From the NCBI GenBank assembly GCA_964561005.1, contig CAZLNO010000098.1, forward strand, positions 1 to 14,331: a stretch of DNA of 14,331 nucleotides, written 5' to 3'. A model generated the notes under the pieces. It did no database searches and was not told where the DNA came from. It was given only the letters and a program-made list of their open reading frames with translations. The translations under genes and the position numbers were made by a program. Numbering within the stretch: the stretch's first letter is position 1; each line of letters opens with the position of its first letter. This DNA comes from CAZLNO01 sp964561005 (GTDB lineage Bacteria > Pseudomonadota > Alphaproteobacteria > Kiloniellales > Rhodovibrionaceae). Of the stretch, positions 7,523-14,295 are shown one piece after another.

Positions 7523-9232
7523 ATGACGGACGACAGCGGCAACCAGCTTTCCGGCGCCGAGGCGATGGTGCGCATGCTTCAGGCCCACGGCGTCGAGACG
7601 ATCTTCGGGCTGTGCGGCGATACCTCGCTGCCGTTCTACGATGCGCTGTACCGCCTGGGCGGCGAGCTGCGCCACATCCTCACCCGCGACGAGCGGCACG
7701 CCGCCTACATGGCCGACGGCTACGCACGGGTGACCGGCCGCGTCGGCGTCTGCGAGGGGCCCAGCGGCGGCGGCGCGACCTACATCCTGCCCGGCGTCGT
7801 GGAGGCGAACGAGAGCAGCATCCCGATTCTCGCCCTGACCACCGACATCGGCGTTGCCGGGCGCGGCCGCTTCACGCTGACGGAGCTAGACCAGGCGGCG
7901 CTGTTCCGGCCGCTGAGCACCTACACCACCGTGGTCGATCAGGCCGCCGGGCTGCCGCGCGCCGTGCGCGCCGCCTTTGCCGCGATGACGCACGGCCGGC
8001 CCGGCGCCGCGCACCTGGGCCTGCCGCTGGACGTGCAGCGCGCGCCCGTGCCGGCGGGCGACGTCTGGGCGATGAGCGGCGACCGCTATCCCGCGCGGCC
8101 GGCGGCGCCTGCCTCTGACGACCTGGCGCGACTGCGCGACCGCCTGCTGGCGGCGCGCCGGCCGCTGATCGTCTGTGGCGGCGGCGTGGTCATTGCCGGC
8201 GCGGAAGCGGCCTTGCAGCGCGTGGCGGAGGCGCTGGAGGCGCCGGTCGCCACGACGGTGAGCGGGCAGGGCGCCATCGCCGAAAGCCATCCCCTGGCGC
8301 TGGGGGTCGTGGGCTCGAACGGCGGCACGCCGGAGACCCGCGCGGTGGTGGACGCGGCGGACGCGGTGCTCTTCGTCGGCTGCCGCGCGGGCTCGGTCAC
8401 CAGCGAGCGCTGGCGACACCCCGCGCCGCACGAGAAGCCGATGCTGCACATCGACGTCGATCCGGCGGTGATCGGTGCCAACTATCCGACCGAGGCCGCC
8501 GTCGTGGCCGACGCGCGCCTGACGCTGGCGGCCCTGGCTGACGAGCTGACGGACGCCGCCTCGGCGCCGGAGGCTCCGGGCGATTGGGGCGCGGCGCGGG
8601 TGGAGTCGGCGAAGGCGGAGAAGTTCGCCCGCTTCCGCGAGCTGGCCGCCGGCACCGAGCGGCCGATCCGGCCGGAGCGCGTCATCGCCACGCTGCAGGA
8701 TCTGCTGCCGGACGACGCGGTGGTGGTGGCCGACCCCGGCACGCCGTGCCCCTATTTCTCCGCCTACTATGAGCAGCGTTTGTTCGGCCGCCATTTCATC
8801 TCCAACCGGGCGCACGGCGCCCTGGGCTATGCCCTGGCGGCGGCGATGGGGGCGCAGGTGGGCCGTCCGGAGGCGAAGGTGCTGGCGGCGATGGGCGACG
8901 GCTCCTTCGGCATGGCGGTGGGCGAGCTGGAGACGCTGGTGCGCCTGGGCCTGCCGCTGACCTGCGTGGTGTTCTCCAATGCCAGCTACGGCTGGATCAA
9001 GGCCGGTCAGAAGGCGAGCTTCGACGCCCGCTATTATTCGGTCGACTTCGCACGCACCGACCATGCCGCCGTCGCCGCCGCCTACGGCATCAAGAGCTGG
9101 CGGGTGGAAGACCCGGACAAGCTGCGCGAAGCGCTGGCCCAGGCGATCGCCCACGACGGCCCCAGCCTGGTCGACGTGGTCTCGCAGCCGTTGCAGGAGG
9201 CGCGCGCGCCGGTCAGCGAGTGGATCGCTTGA
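7523..9232 (+). CDS. Thiamine-diphosphate-dependent decarboxylase/carboligase (acetolactate synthase-like fold)
   Basis: This 569-residue cytosolic enzyme has the three-domain layout of the acetolactate synthase / benzoylformate decarboxylase superfamily. The N-terminal Pyr domain carries the likely cofactor-activating glutamate E57 in LTRDERHAAYMADGYARVTG (53-72). A central Rossmann-like domain contains PLIVCGGGV (214-222) and VLFVGCRAGS (282-291). The C-terminal domain has the ThDP/Mg2+ motif GDGS (458-461) with N486 in NASYGW. It would decarboxylate a 2-oxo acid or join the resulting aldehyde to another carbonyl. The exact reaction is not readable, and the context of a transporter, sugar-acid dehydratase and Ldh2 enzyme argues against branched-chain biosynthesis. 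I chose ATG 7523 because AGGCAGGGCGG precedes it and family similarity begins at residue 8. The VOC gene follows after 2 nt, so the two are translationally coupled. It is the first plus-strand gene after the divergent control region. Confidence 0.88.
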   Translation: MTDDSGNQLSGAEAMVRMLQAHGVETIFGLCGDTSLPFYDALYRLGGELRHILTRDERHAAYMADGYARVTGRVGVCEGPSGGGATYILPGVVEANESSIPILALTTDIGVAGRGRFTLTELDQAALFRPLSTYTTVVDQAAGLPRAVRAAFAAMTHGRPGAAHLGLPLDVQRAPVPAGDVWAMSGDRYPARPAAPASDDLARLRDRLLAARRPLIVCGGGVVIAGAEAALQRVAEALEAPVATTVSGQGAIAESHPLALGVVGSNGGTPETRAVVDAADAVLFVGCRAGSVTSERWRHPAPHEKPMLHIDVDPAVIGANYPTEAAVVADARLTLAALADELTDAASAPEAPGDWGAARVESAKAEKFARFRELAAGTERPIRPERVIATLQDLLPDDAVVVADPGTPCPYFSAYYEQRLFGRHFISNRAHGALGYALAAAMGAQVGRPEAKVLAAMGDGSFGMAVGELETLVRLGLPLTCVVFSNASYGWIKAGQKASFDARYYSVDFARTDHAAVAAAYGIKSWRVEDPDKLREALAQAIAHDGPSLVDVVSQPLQEARAPVSEWIA

Positions 9233-9234
9233 GC

Positions 9235-10140
9235 ATGGACCGCCGGCAGCTTCCCGCCGCCGACGAGGTCTTCCTGGACCACGCGGCGCACATGGTCCCG
9301 GACCTCGACGCGGCGGCGGAGGCCCTGACGCGGCTGGGCTTCACGGTGACGCCGCGCACGCCCCAGATGACCCAGGACGCCGAGGGCCACCTGGTCCCGG
9401 CCGGCACGGCGAACCGCTGCGTCATGCTGGGCGAGGGCTACATCGAGATCCTGACCCCGGTCTCCGACACGCCGTTGGCGCGGCAGATGCAGGCGCAGAT
9501 CGACCGCTATGTCGGGCTGCACCTGATCTGCTTTGGTGCCGCTGATCCCGAGCCCGTCCGCGCGCGGCTCGACCGGGAAGGCTTCGATCCCTTGCCGACG
9601 GTGGCCCTGCGCCGGGGCATCGCGCGGTCGGACGGCGGGGAGGGCACGCTGGCCTTCTCGGTGCAGCGGGTGCCACCGGGGACGATGGCCGAGGGCCGGG
9701 TGCAGTACGTGACCCACCACACGCCCGAGCTGCTGTGGCAGCCGCGCTGGCTGGAGCACGCCAATGGCGCGATCGGGCTGCGCGAGGTCGTCGTGGTCGT
9801 GGCCGATCCGGGCGAGGCCGCCGACCGCTATGCCCGCTTCACGGGACGGACAGCGCAGCGCGATGGCGCCGGTTGCCGGATCCTGCCGCTCGACCGGGGG
9901 CGCGTGGTCCTGCTCTCGCCCGAGGCCTGGCGGGCGGACTTTCCCGGCATCGCGCCGCCCGCGCTGCCCTGGATCGCGGCGACAACGCTGGCTGTGGAGA
10001 CCCTCGACGTCCTGGCGGCGCGTTGCCGCGATGCCGGTGTGCCGGCCAGGCGCCGGGACGGGCGGCTGGTCGTGGCGCTGCCCGCGGCACTTGGCGGAGT
10101 GATGGCGTTTTGCGAGGCGGCGGCGGACGGGCCGCCGTAG
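9235..10140 (+). CDS. VOC / glyoxalase-like domain protein, two-module
   Basis: This 301-residue cytosolic protein begins with a vicinal-oxygen-chelate module: FLDHAAHMVPDLDAAAEALTRL (13-34) then GTANRCVMLGEGYIEIL (57-73). H16 and E71 are placed like metal ligands, and H19 lies nearby. A second, more diverged module covers about 155-290, with YVTHHTPELLWQP (158-170) and the strand LREVVVVVADPGEAADRYAR (182-201). This resembles the glyoxalase-like (Glyoxalase_3) group. Members of the superfamily isomerise, open or cleave small oxygenated molecules, and the reaction here is unknown. The ATG at 9235 sits 2 nt after the ThDP stop. A GTG at 9220 and a TTG at 9229 are in frame and could also start it, overlapping the ThDP gene. 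Tight coupling suggests it works on the ThDP enzyme's substrate or product, or protects against a reactive aldehyde. Confidence 0.8.
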   Translation: MDRRQLPAADEVFLDHAAHMVPDLDAAAEALTRLGFTVTPRTPQMTQDAEGHLVPAGTANRCVMLGEGYIEILTPVSDTPLARQMQAQIDRYVGLHLICFGAADPEPVRARLDREGFDPLPTVALRRGIARSDGGEGTLAFSVQRVPPGTMAEGRVQYVTHHTPELLWQPRWLEHANGAIGLREVVVVVADPGEAADRYARFTGRTAQRDGAGCRILPLDRGRVVLLSPEAWRADFPGIAPPALPWIAATTLAVETLDVLAARCRDAGVPARRRDGRLVVALPAALGGVMAFCEAAADGPP

Positions 10141-10175
10141 GGCATGCTTCAGATGCCATGCTGGTACCGGGTTCC

Positions 10176-10193
10176 GGCAGGCGGAAGCCTGCC
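10176..10193 (+). terminator. 7-bp hairpin with GGAA tetraloop, possible 3'-end element of the ThDP-VOC message
   Basis: GGCAGGC (10176-10182) pairs perfectly with GCCTGCC (10187-10193) across a GGAA loop of the stable GNRA type, 35 nt after the VOC stop. No T-tract follows, so intrinsic termination would be weak. It may stabilise the message end or work with Rho. Confidence 0.3.
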
Positions 10194-10290
10194 CTGCGAA
10201 GGACCTGCCGTCGTGCGTGCGAAACGCTATTCCGCCATGCGGTTGACAAGCCCATGCTCCCCGGCAAACACTTCCGGGCAAGAAAACGAG

Positions 10291-10308
10291 CGCGGCCGAC
10301 CGGCCGCG
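10291..10308 (+). promoter_or_regulatory. Palindrome abutting the dehydratase ribosome-binding site
   Basis: CGCGGCC (10291-10297) and GGCCGCG (10302-10308) form a 7-bp stem around GACC. The right arm touches the Shine-Dalgarno GAGGGGAG (10308-10315), which precedes the GTG start by 4 nt. In RNA this stem could limit ribosome access; in DNA it could be a regulator site. Chance is not excluded in such GC-rich sequence. Confidence 0.3.
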
Positions 10309-10319
10309 AGGGGAGTCTG

Positions 10320-12077
10320 GTGACGGGCAACGCAAGCAGCCGGGGCGGCCGGCGCCGCCGCGACTACAGTGAATTGCGCAGCTATCGCTGGTACGGCGTG
10401 CACGACCTGCGCAGCTTCGGCCACAAGTCGCGCACCAAGCAGATGGGCTATGCCCGCGAGGACTTCGCCGGCAAGCCGGTCATTGCCATCCTGAACACCT
10501 GGTCCGACATCAACCAGTGCCACCAGCACTTCAAGCAGCGCGCCGAGGACGTGAAGCGCGGTGTCTGGCAGGCCGGGGGCTTTCCGGTCGAGATGCCGGC
10601 GATCAGCCTGTCCGAGCCCTTCCAGAAGCCCTCGACGATGCTCTATCGCAACCTGCTGGCGATGGAGGCGGAGGAGCAGCTTCGCAGCTATCCCGCCGAC
10701 GCGGCGGTGCTGATGGGCGGCTGCGACAAGACCACGCCGGCGCTGGTCATGGGCGCGCTCTCGATGGGGCTGCCGGCGATCTTCGTGCCGGCGGGGCCGA
10801 TGCTGCGCGGCACCTGGCGCGGCCGGATTCTGGGCTCCGGCTCCGATGTCTGGAAGTACTGGGCGGAGCTGCGCGCCGGCACCATCACCGAGCGGGACTG
10901 GGAGGAGATCGAGGACGGCATCGCGCGCTCCTTCGGCACCTGCATGACCATGGGCACCGCATCGACGATGACCAGCGCGGTGGAGGCGCTGGGACTGACG
11001 CTGCCGGGCGCGTCCTCGATCCCCGCCGCCGACAGCAACCACCCGCGCATGGCCAGCCTGGCCGGCCGGCGGATCGTCGAGATGGCCTGGGAGGACCTGA
11101 CCATCGGCGAGGTCTGCACCGAACCCGCGTTCGAGAACGCCATCACGACCGTGATGGCGCTGGGCGGCTCGACCAACGCGGCGATCCACCTGATCGCCAT
11201 GGCCGGGCGGGCGGGCGTCGCGCTCGACCTCGACCGCTTCGACGCGATCAGCCAGCGCACGCCGCTGCTGGCCAACATCCGGCCCTCGGGCGAGTACCTG
11301 ATGGAGGATTTCTACTACGCCGGCGGGCTGCGCGCGCTGCTGGCGGAACTGGGCGCTGACCACCTGCACCTGGACTGCCTCACGGTGAACGGCCGCAGCC
11401 TGGGCGAGAACGTGGCCGGCGCGGATATTTACCAGCCGGAGGTCATCCGCACCCGCGCCGCCCCGGTGAAGCCGGAGGGCGGCCTGGCGGTGCTGCGCGG
11501 TTCCCTGGCCCCGGACGGGGCGGTGATCAAGCACTCGGCCGCCGACCCGGCGCTGCTGCGACACACCGGCCCCGCGGTGGTCTTCGACGACTACAACGAC
11601 ATGGCCGCGCGGATCGACGACCCGGACCTCGACGTGACGCCGGACAGCGTCCTGGTGCTGCGCCACAGCGGCCCCAAGGGCGGGCCGGGCATGCCCGAGT
11701 GGGGCATGCTGCCGATCCCGAAGAAGCTGCTGAAGCAGGGCGTGCGCGACATGGTGCGCATTTCCGACGCGCGCATGAGCGGCACCAGCTACGGCACCTG
11801 CGTGCTGCACGTGGCGCCGGAGAGCTTCGTCGGCGGGCCGCTGGCGCTGGTCCGCGACGGCGACCGCATCGCGCTGGACGTGCCCGGACGCAAGCTGGAC
11901 CTGCTGGTGGACGAGGCGGAGCTGAGCCGCCGCCGCGCCGCCTGGCAGGCGCCGCAACCCATCTATGGCCGCGGTTACGGGGCGATCCACACCCGCCACA
12001 TCACCCAGGCGGACAAGGGCTGCGATCTCGACATTCTCCAAGGGGACACGCCGATCCCCGAACCGGAGATCCATTGA
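10320..12077 (+). CDS. IlvD/Edd-family sugar-acid dehydratase (L-arabinonate dehydratase-like)
   Basis: This 585-residue cytosolic Fe-S enzyme would remove water from a 2,3-dihydroxy acid, typically an aldonic acid, to give a 2-oxo-3-deoxy acid. Three cysteines sit where this family binds its [2Fe-2S] cluster: C67 (NTWSDINQC), C135 (GGCDKTTP) and C208 (GTCMTMGTASTM). K137 is in the place of the carbamylated, Mg2+-binding lysine. The catalytic serine region is ISDARMSGTSYGT (481-493), and the C-terminus QADKGCDLDIL (563-573) is typical of sugar-acid dehydratases. The N-terminal RSYRWYG and the general pattern are closer to arabinonate-type enzymes than to dihydroxy-acid dehydratase of valine/isoleucine synthesis. 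The start is GTG at 10320, with GAGGGGAG 4 nt upstream. An in-frame ATG at 10254 would add 22 residues of non-family character. The Ldh2 gene begins 2 nt after its stop, so the two are an operon pair. The exact sugar acid is unknown. Confidence 0.9.
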   Translation: MTGNASSRGGRRRRDYSELRSYRWYGVHDLRSFGHKSRTKQMGYAREDFAGKPVIAILNTWSDINQCHQHFKQRAEDVKRGVWQAGGFPVEMPAISLSEPFQKPSTMLYRNLLAMEAEEQLRSYPADAAVLMGGCDKTTPALVMGALSMGLPAIFVPAGPMLRGTWRGRILGSGSDVWKYWAELRAGTITERDWEEIEDGIARSFGTCMTMGTASTMTSAVEALGLTLPGASSIPAADSNHPRMASLAGRRIVEMAWEDLTIGEVCTEPAFENAITTVMALGGSTNAAIHLIAMAGRAGVALDLDRFDAISQRTPLLANIRPSGEYLMEDFYYAGGLRALLAELGADHLHLDCLTVNGRSLGENVAGADIYQPEVIRTRAAPVKPEGGLAVLRGSLAPDGAVIKHSAADPALLRHTGPAVVFDDYNDMAARIDDPDLDVTPDSVLVLRHSGPKGGPGMPEWGMLPIPKKLLKQGVRDMVRISDARMSGTSYGTCVLHVAPESFVGGPLALVRDGDRIALDVPGRKLDLLVDEAELSRRRAAWQAPQPIYGRGYGAIHTRHITQADKGCDLDILQGDTPIPEPEIH

Positions 12078-12079
12078 CC

Positions 12080-13159
12080 ATGCCGGAAGCGATGACCGTC
12101 ACGGCCGAGGCGCTGGGCCGGCAGCTCGACGCCATCCTGACGGCCTGGGGCATGCCGGCGGACATCCGCGCCCGGACGGTGGACGTCATGCTGCAGGCCG
12201 ACCTCATGGGCATCGACAGCCACGGCGTGGGCATGCTCGGCCTCTACGAGACCCAGCGCGGGGAGGGCGCGATCAACATGGCGCCCGAGGTCACCGTCGT
12301 GCGCGAGTCGCCGGTGACGGCGCTGCTGGACGGCGACAGCGGCCTCGGCCACCACGCCAGCCTGACGGCCGTCGACATGGCGGTGGACAAGGCGAAGGCG
12401 AGTGGCCTGGCGGCGGTGGCTGTGCGCAACTCGGCGCATTACGGCGCGGCCGGGGTCTACGCCCTGCGTGCGGCCGAACAGGGGCTGATCGGCATTTCAA
12501 GCTCCAGCGTCTGGAACGCCGCCATCGTGCCCACGCGCGCGAAGGAGCCGATCTTCGGCACCAACCCCTGGGCCTTCGCCGCGCCGGCGGCGCGGCACAA
12601 GCCCTTCCTGCTGGACATGGCGACCAGCACGGTGGCGATCGGCAAGTTCCGTCTGGCGATGATGGCCGACCGGCCGCTGCCGGTCGGCTGGGCGCTGGAC
12701 AAGGACGGCGAGCCGCAGACCGACAGCGCGCTCGCGGCGGTGGAAAAGCTGTGCACGCCGCTGGGCGCCACGCCGGAGCTGAGCAGCCACAAGGGCTATG
12801 GCCTGGCCGCGATGGTGGAGATCCTCTGCGTCGCGCTGACGGGCTCCACTTTCGCCTCGATGCGGGCGGAGGGACAGGGGCCGGCCGACATCGGGCATTT
12901 CTTCCTCGCCCTCGACCCCGGCGCCTTCCGCGACGCGGCGGAGGTGCGCGCCGACGTGGACCGGCTGATCGACCGCCTGCACGGCGCGGCGCGGCGCGAT
13001 CCGGACGTGCCGGTGCTGGTCCCCGGCGACAAGGAGTACGCCAGCATCGAGGATCGCTCGCGCGACGGCATTCCGCTGTCGGGGCCGATGGTGGAGTTGA
13101 TTTCCGGCGTGGCTGAACGCGCCGGCGCGCCGCTCACGCTCGACCGCGCGACGGCGTGA
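12080..13159 (+). CDS. Ldh2/MDH2-family NAD(P)-dependent 2-hydroxyacid dehydrogenase
   Basis: This 359-residue cytosolic oxidoreductase belongs to the malate / L-lactate / ureidoglycolate / 2,3-diketo-L-gulonate / sulfolactate dehydrogenase family, which is unrelated to classical Rossmann lactate dehydrogenases. Family marks in order are ADLMGIDSHGVGML (40-53, with the conserved catalytic-region His48), NSAHYGAAGVYA (117-128), FGTNPWAF (159-166), DMATSTVAIGK (179-189) and SHKGYGLAAMVEIL (236-249). Length is normal. It should interconvert a 2-hydroxy acid and a 2-oxo acid. The motif sequence does not separate the known substrates, so the specific activity is open. The ATG at 12080 is 2 nt past the dehydratase stop, with GGAG about 11 nt upstream. 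An in-frame TTG at 12074 is a less likely alternative. The coupling to the dehydratase suggests consecutive steps or supply of the same acid pool. Confidence 0.9.
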   Translation: MPEAMTVTAEALGRQLDAILTAWGMPADIRARTVDVMLQADLMGIDSHGVGMLGLYETQRGEGAINMAPEVTVVRESPVTALLDGDSGLGHHASLTAVDMAVDKAKASGLAAVAVRNSAHYGAAGVYALRAAEQGLIGISSSSVWNAAIVPTRAKEPIFGTNPWAFAAPAARHKPFLLDMATSTVAIGKFRLAMMADRPLPVGWALDKDGEPQTDSALAAVEKLCTPLGATPELSSHKGYGLAAMVEILCVALTGSTFASMRAEGQGPADIGHFFLALDPGAFRDAAEVRADVDRLIDRLHGAARRDPDVPVLVPGDKEYASIEDRSRDGIPLSGPMVELISGVAERAGAPLTLDRATA

Positions 13160-13194
13160 CGGCAACGGCAGGAGGCCCAAGGACGTTTCAGGCA

Positions 13195-13224
13195 CCGCCG
13201 GTCGCGGCTGCTCGCGGCCGGCGG
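13195..13224 (+). other. 12-bp mRNA hairpin ahead of the second TAXI gene
   Basis: CCGCCGG-T-CGCG (13195-13206) pairs with CGCG-G-CCGGCGG (13213-13224), giving eleven Watson-Crick pairs plus one U·G wobble on the plus-strand RNA and a GCUGCU loop. It stands 30 nt before the ATG of the binding protein and 35 nt after the dehydrogenase stop. With no T-tract it is more likely a 5'-end stabiliser, processing site or partial attenuator than a terminator. It parallels the hairpins beside the other TAXI gene. Confidence 0.45.
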
Positions 13225-13254
13225 GGCAACAACCAGCAACTGGGGAGGAAAGTT

Positions 13255-14199
13255 ATGAAAATCGGAAGCAAGCTCGCGGCGGTCTTCGCGGGCGTCGGCC
13301 TGGCCGCGCTGGCCGGCGGCGTCGCCGAGGCACAGCAGTACCGCCTGATGACCGGGCCGCAGGGCGGCTCGTGGTATCCGCTGGGCGGGGCGATCTCGCA
13401 GATCGCCGCCGACAAGGGCATGAATGTCCAGGTCCTGCCCGGCGCCGGCATCGCCAACGTCAAGGGCGTGCAGCAGGGCAAGGCGCACCTGGGCTTCGCC
13501 AACTCGATCTCCACGGTCGACGGCGTGGAGGGCCGCAAGCCCTTCGAGGAGAAGGCGGACAACGTCTGCAACGTGGCCACGCTCTATCCGCAGTACTTCC
13601 AGGTGGTCAGCCTGGCCAGCGCCGACATCGACGACATGGGCGACTTCGAGGGCGAGTCCTTCGCCACGCAGCCGGTCGGCAACACCGGCGAGATGGTTTC
13701 GCGCCACGCCCTGCAGGTCGCCGGCGTCACCTACGACGATCTCGGCAAGATCAACTTCGTCAGCTACACCGACGGCGTGGCGCTGATGAAGGACGGCAAC
13801 GCGGTCGGCATGGGCCTGGGCACGACGGTGCCGGCTTCCTCGATCCTGGACCTGGCCTCGGCGCGCGAGATCAAGATGGTCGGCATCACCGACGAACAGC
13901 TCGCAAAGATGCAGAAGATCAACGCCGGCTATAAGCGCATCCACATCCCCGAGGGCAGCTATCCGGGGCAGGACGAGCCGGTGCCGACGGTGGGCTACTT
14001 CACCCACATCATCGCGGCCTGCGACCTCGACGCCGATGTGGTCTACAAGGTCTTGAGCGGAATCGTCGAGAACCAGGACGATCTGGCCGCCGTCGCCAAG
14101 GCGGTGGGCAGCGCCACGGTGGAGTCCATGGGTCGCGACGTCGGCGTGCCGATGCACGAGGGCGCCGTGAAGTACTATGAGGAAAAGGGCGTGATGTAG
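13255..14199 (+). CDS. TAXI-family TRAP solute-binding protein, Sec-exported
   Basis: This 314-residue periplasmic binding protein has a Sec signal peptide: K2 and K6, a hydrophobic run (7-22), and a likely cleavage after AEA (24-26). The mature domain opens with the TAXI signature MTGPQGGSWYPLGGAI (32-47). It continues with a typical GAGIANVKGVQQGKAHLGFAN motif region (about 62-82) and ends GAVKYYEEKGVM, a C-terminus recalling the YFKEKGVW of the first TAXI protein. The ATG at 13255 has an excellent Shine-Dalgarno, GGGGAGG at 13242-13248, which suggests high expression. It follows the Ldh2 gene on the same strand by 95 nt containing a hairpin. No permease follows within the remaining 132 nt. 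It either shares the permease at 3906-5894 or has a partner just beyond the window. It looks like a different TAXI subgroup from the 6183-7208 protein. The ligand is unknown. Confidence 0.92.
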   Translation: MKIGSKLAAVFAGVGLAALAGGVAEAQQYRLMTGPQGGSWYPLGGAISQIAADKGMNVQVLPGAGIANVKGVQQGKAHLGFANSISTVDGVEGRKPFEEKADNVCNVATLYPQYFQVVSLASADIDDMGDFEGESFATQPVGNTGEMVSRHALQVAGVTYDDLGKINFVSYTDGVALMKDGNAVGMGLGTTVPASSILDLASAREIKMVGITDEQLAKMQKINAGYKRIHIPEGSYPGQDEPVPTVGYFTHIIAACDLDADVVYKVLSGIVENQDDLAAVAKAVGSATVESMGRDVGVPMHEGAVKYYEEKGVM

Positions 14200-14295
14200 G
14201 CGCCTACGCGCCATATCGGCTTCGCTCGTTCGACGAGGGGTGTCCCGTTCCGGTTCTTCTTCCGGGGAGGTTGTCTGACCCAGTGCGTGCGCGGC
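14200..14295 (+). other. Untranslated stretch after the second TAXI gene
   Basis: A short stem, GGCGC (14199-14203) with GCGCC (14208-14212), overlaps the last base of the stop codon and could mark the message end. There is no T-tract. I see nothing else I can support before the repeat at 14296. Confidence 0.3.

Larger units (their letters stand above)
10141..10319 (+). other. Spacer between VOC gene and dehydratase, with two hairpins and a repeat remnant
   Basis: No gene is supported here. The spacer holds a 7-bp hairpin with a GGAA loop (10176-10193), an 18-base stretch resembling the repeat at the right end of the window (10243-10260), and a 7-bp palindrome next to the ribosome-binding site (10291-10308). 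It divides the plus-strand genes into an upstream pair and a downstream pair, so the dehydratase may have its own promoter. TTGACA at 10243-10248 looks like a -35 box, but the -10 position 17 nt later (AAACAC) is poor. Confidence 0.45.

Noticed and set aside
3861..7526. Plus-strand open frame of over 1,200 codons opposite the permease and first TAXI gene
   Set aside because: The translation is Gln/Arg/His-rich antisense noise, while the minus strand encodes two recognisable proteins with correct signals and membrane helices.
7523..9232. Calling the ThDP enzyme a biosynthetic acetolactate synthase (ilvB)
   Set aside because: Only the cofactor and fold motifs are shared. There is no adjacent small regulatory subunit gene, and the neighbours are transport and catabolic genes.
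10243..10271. A sigma-70 promoter starting with TTGACA
   Set aside because: The -35 hexamer is perfect, but the hexamer 17 nt downstream is AAACAC, a poor -10. The TTGACA lies in a stretch that matches the edge repeat at 15 of 18 bases.
10320..12077. Calling the dehydratase ilvD of branched-chain amino acid synthesis
   Set aside because: Its N-terminal RSYRWYG segment, the DKTTP cluster region and the GCDLDIL C-terminus resemble sugar-acid dehydratases, and the context is catabolic.
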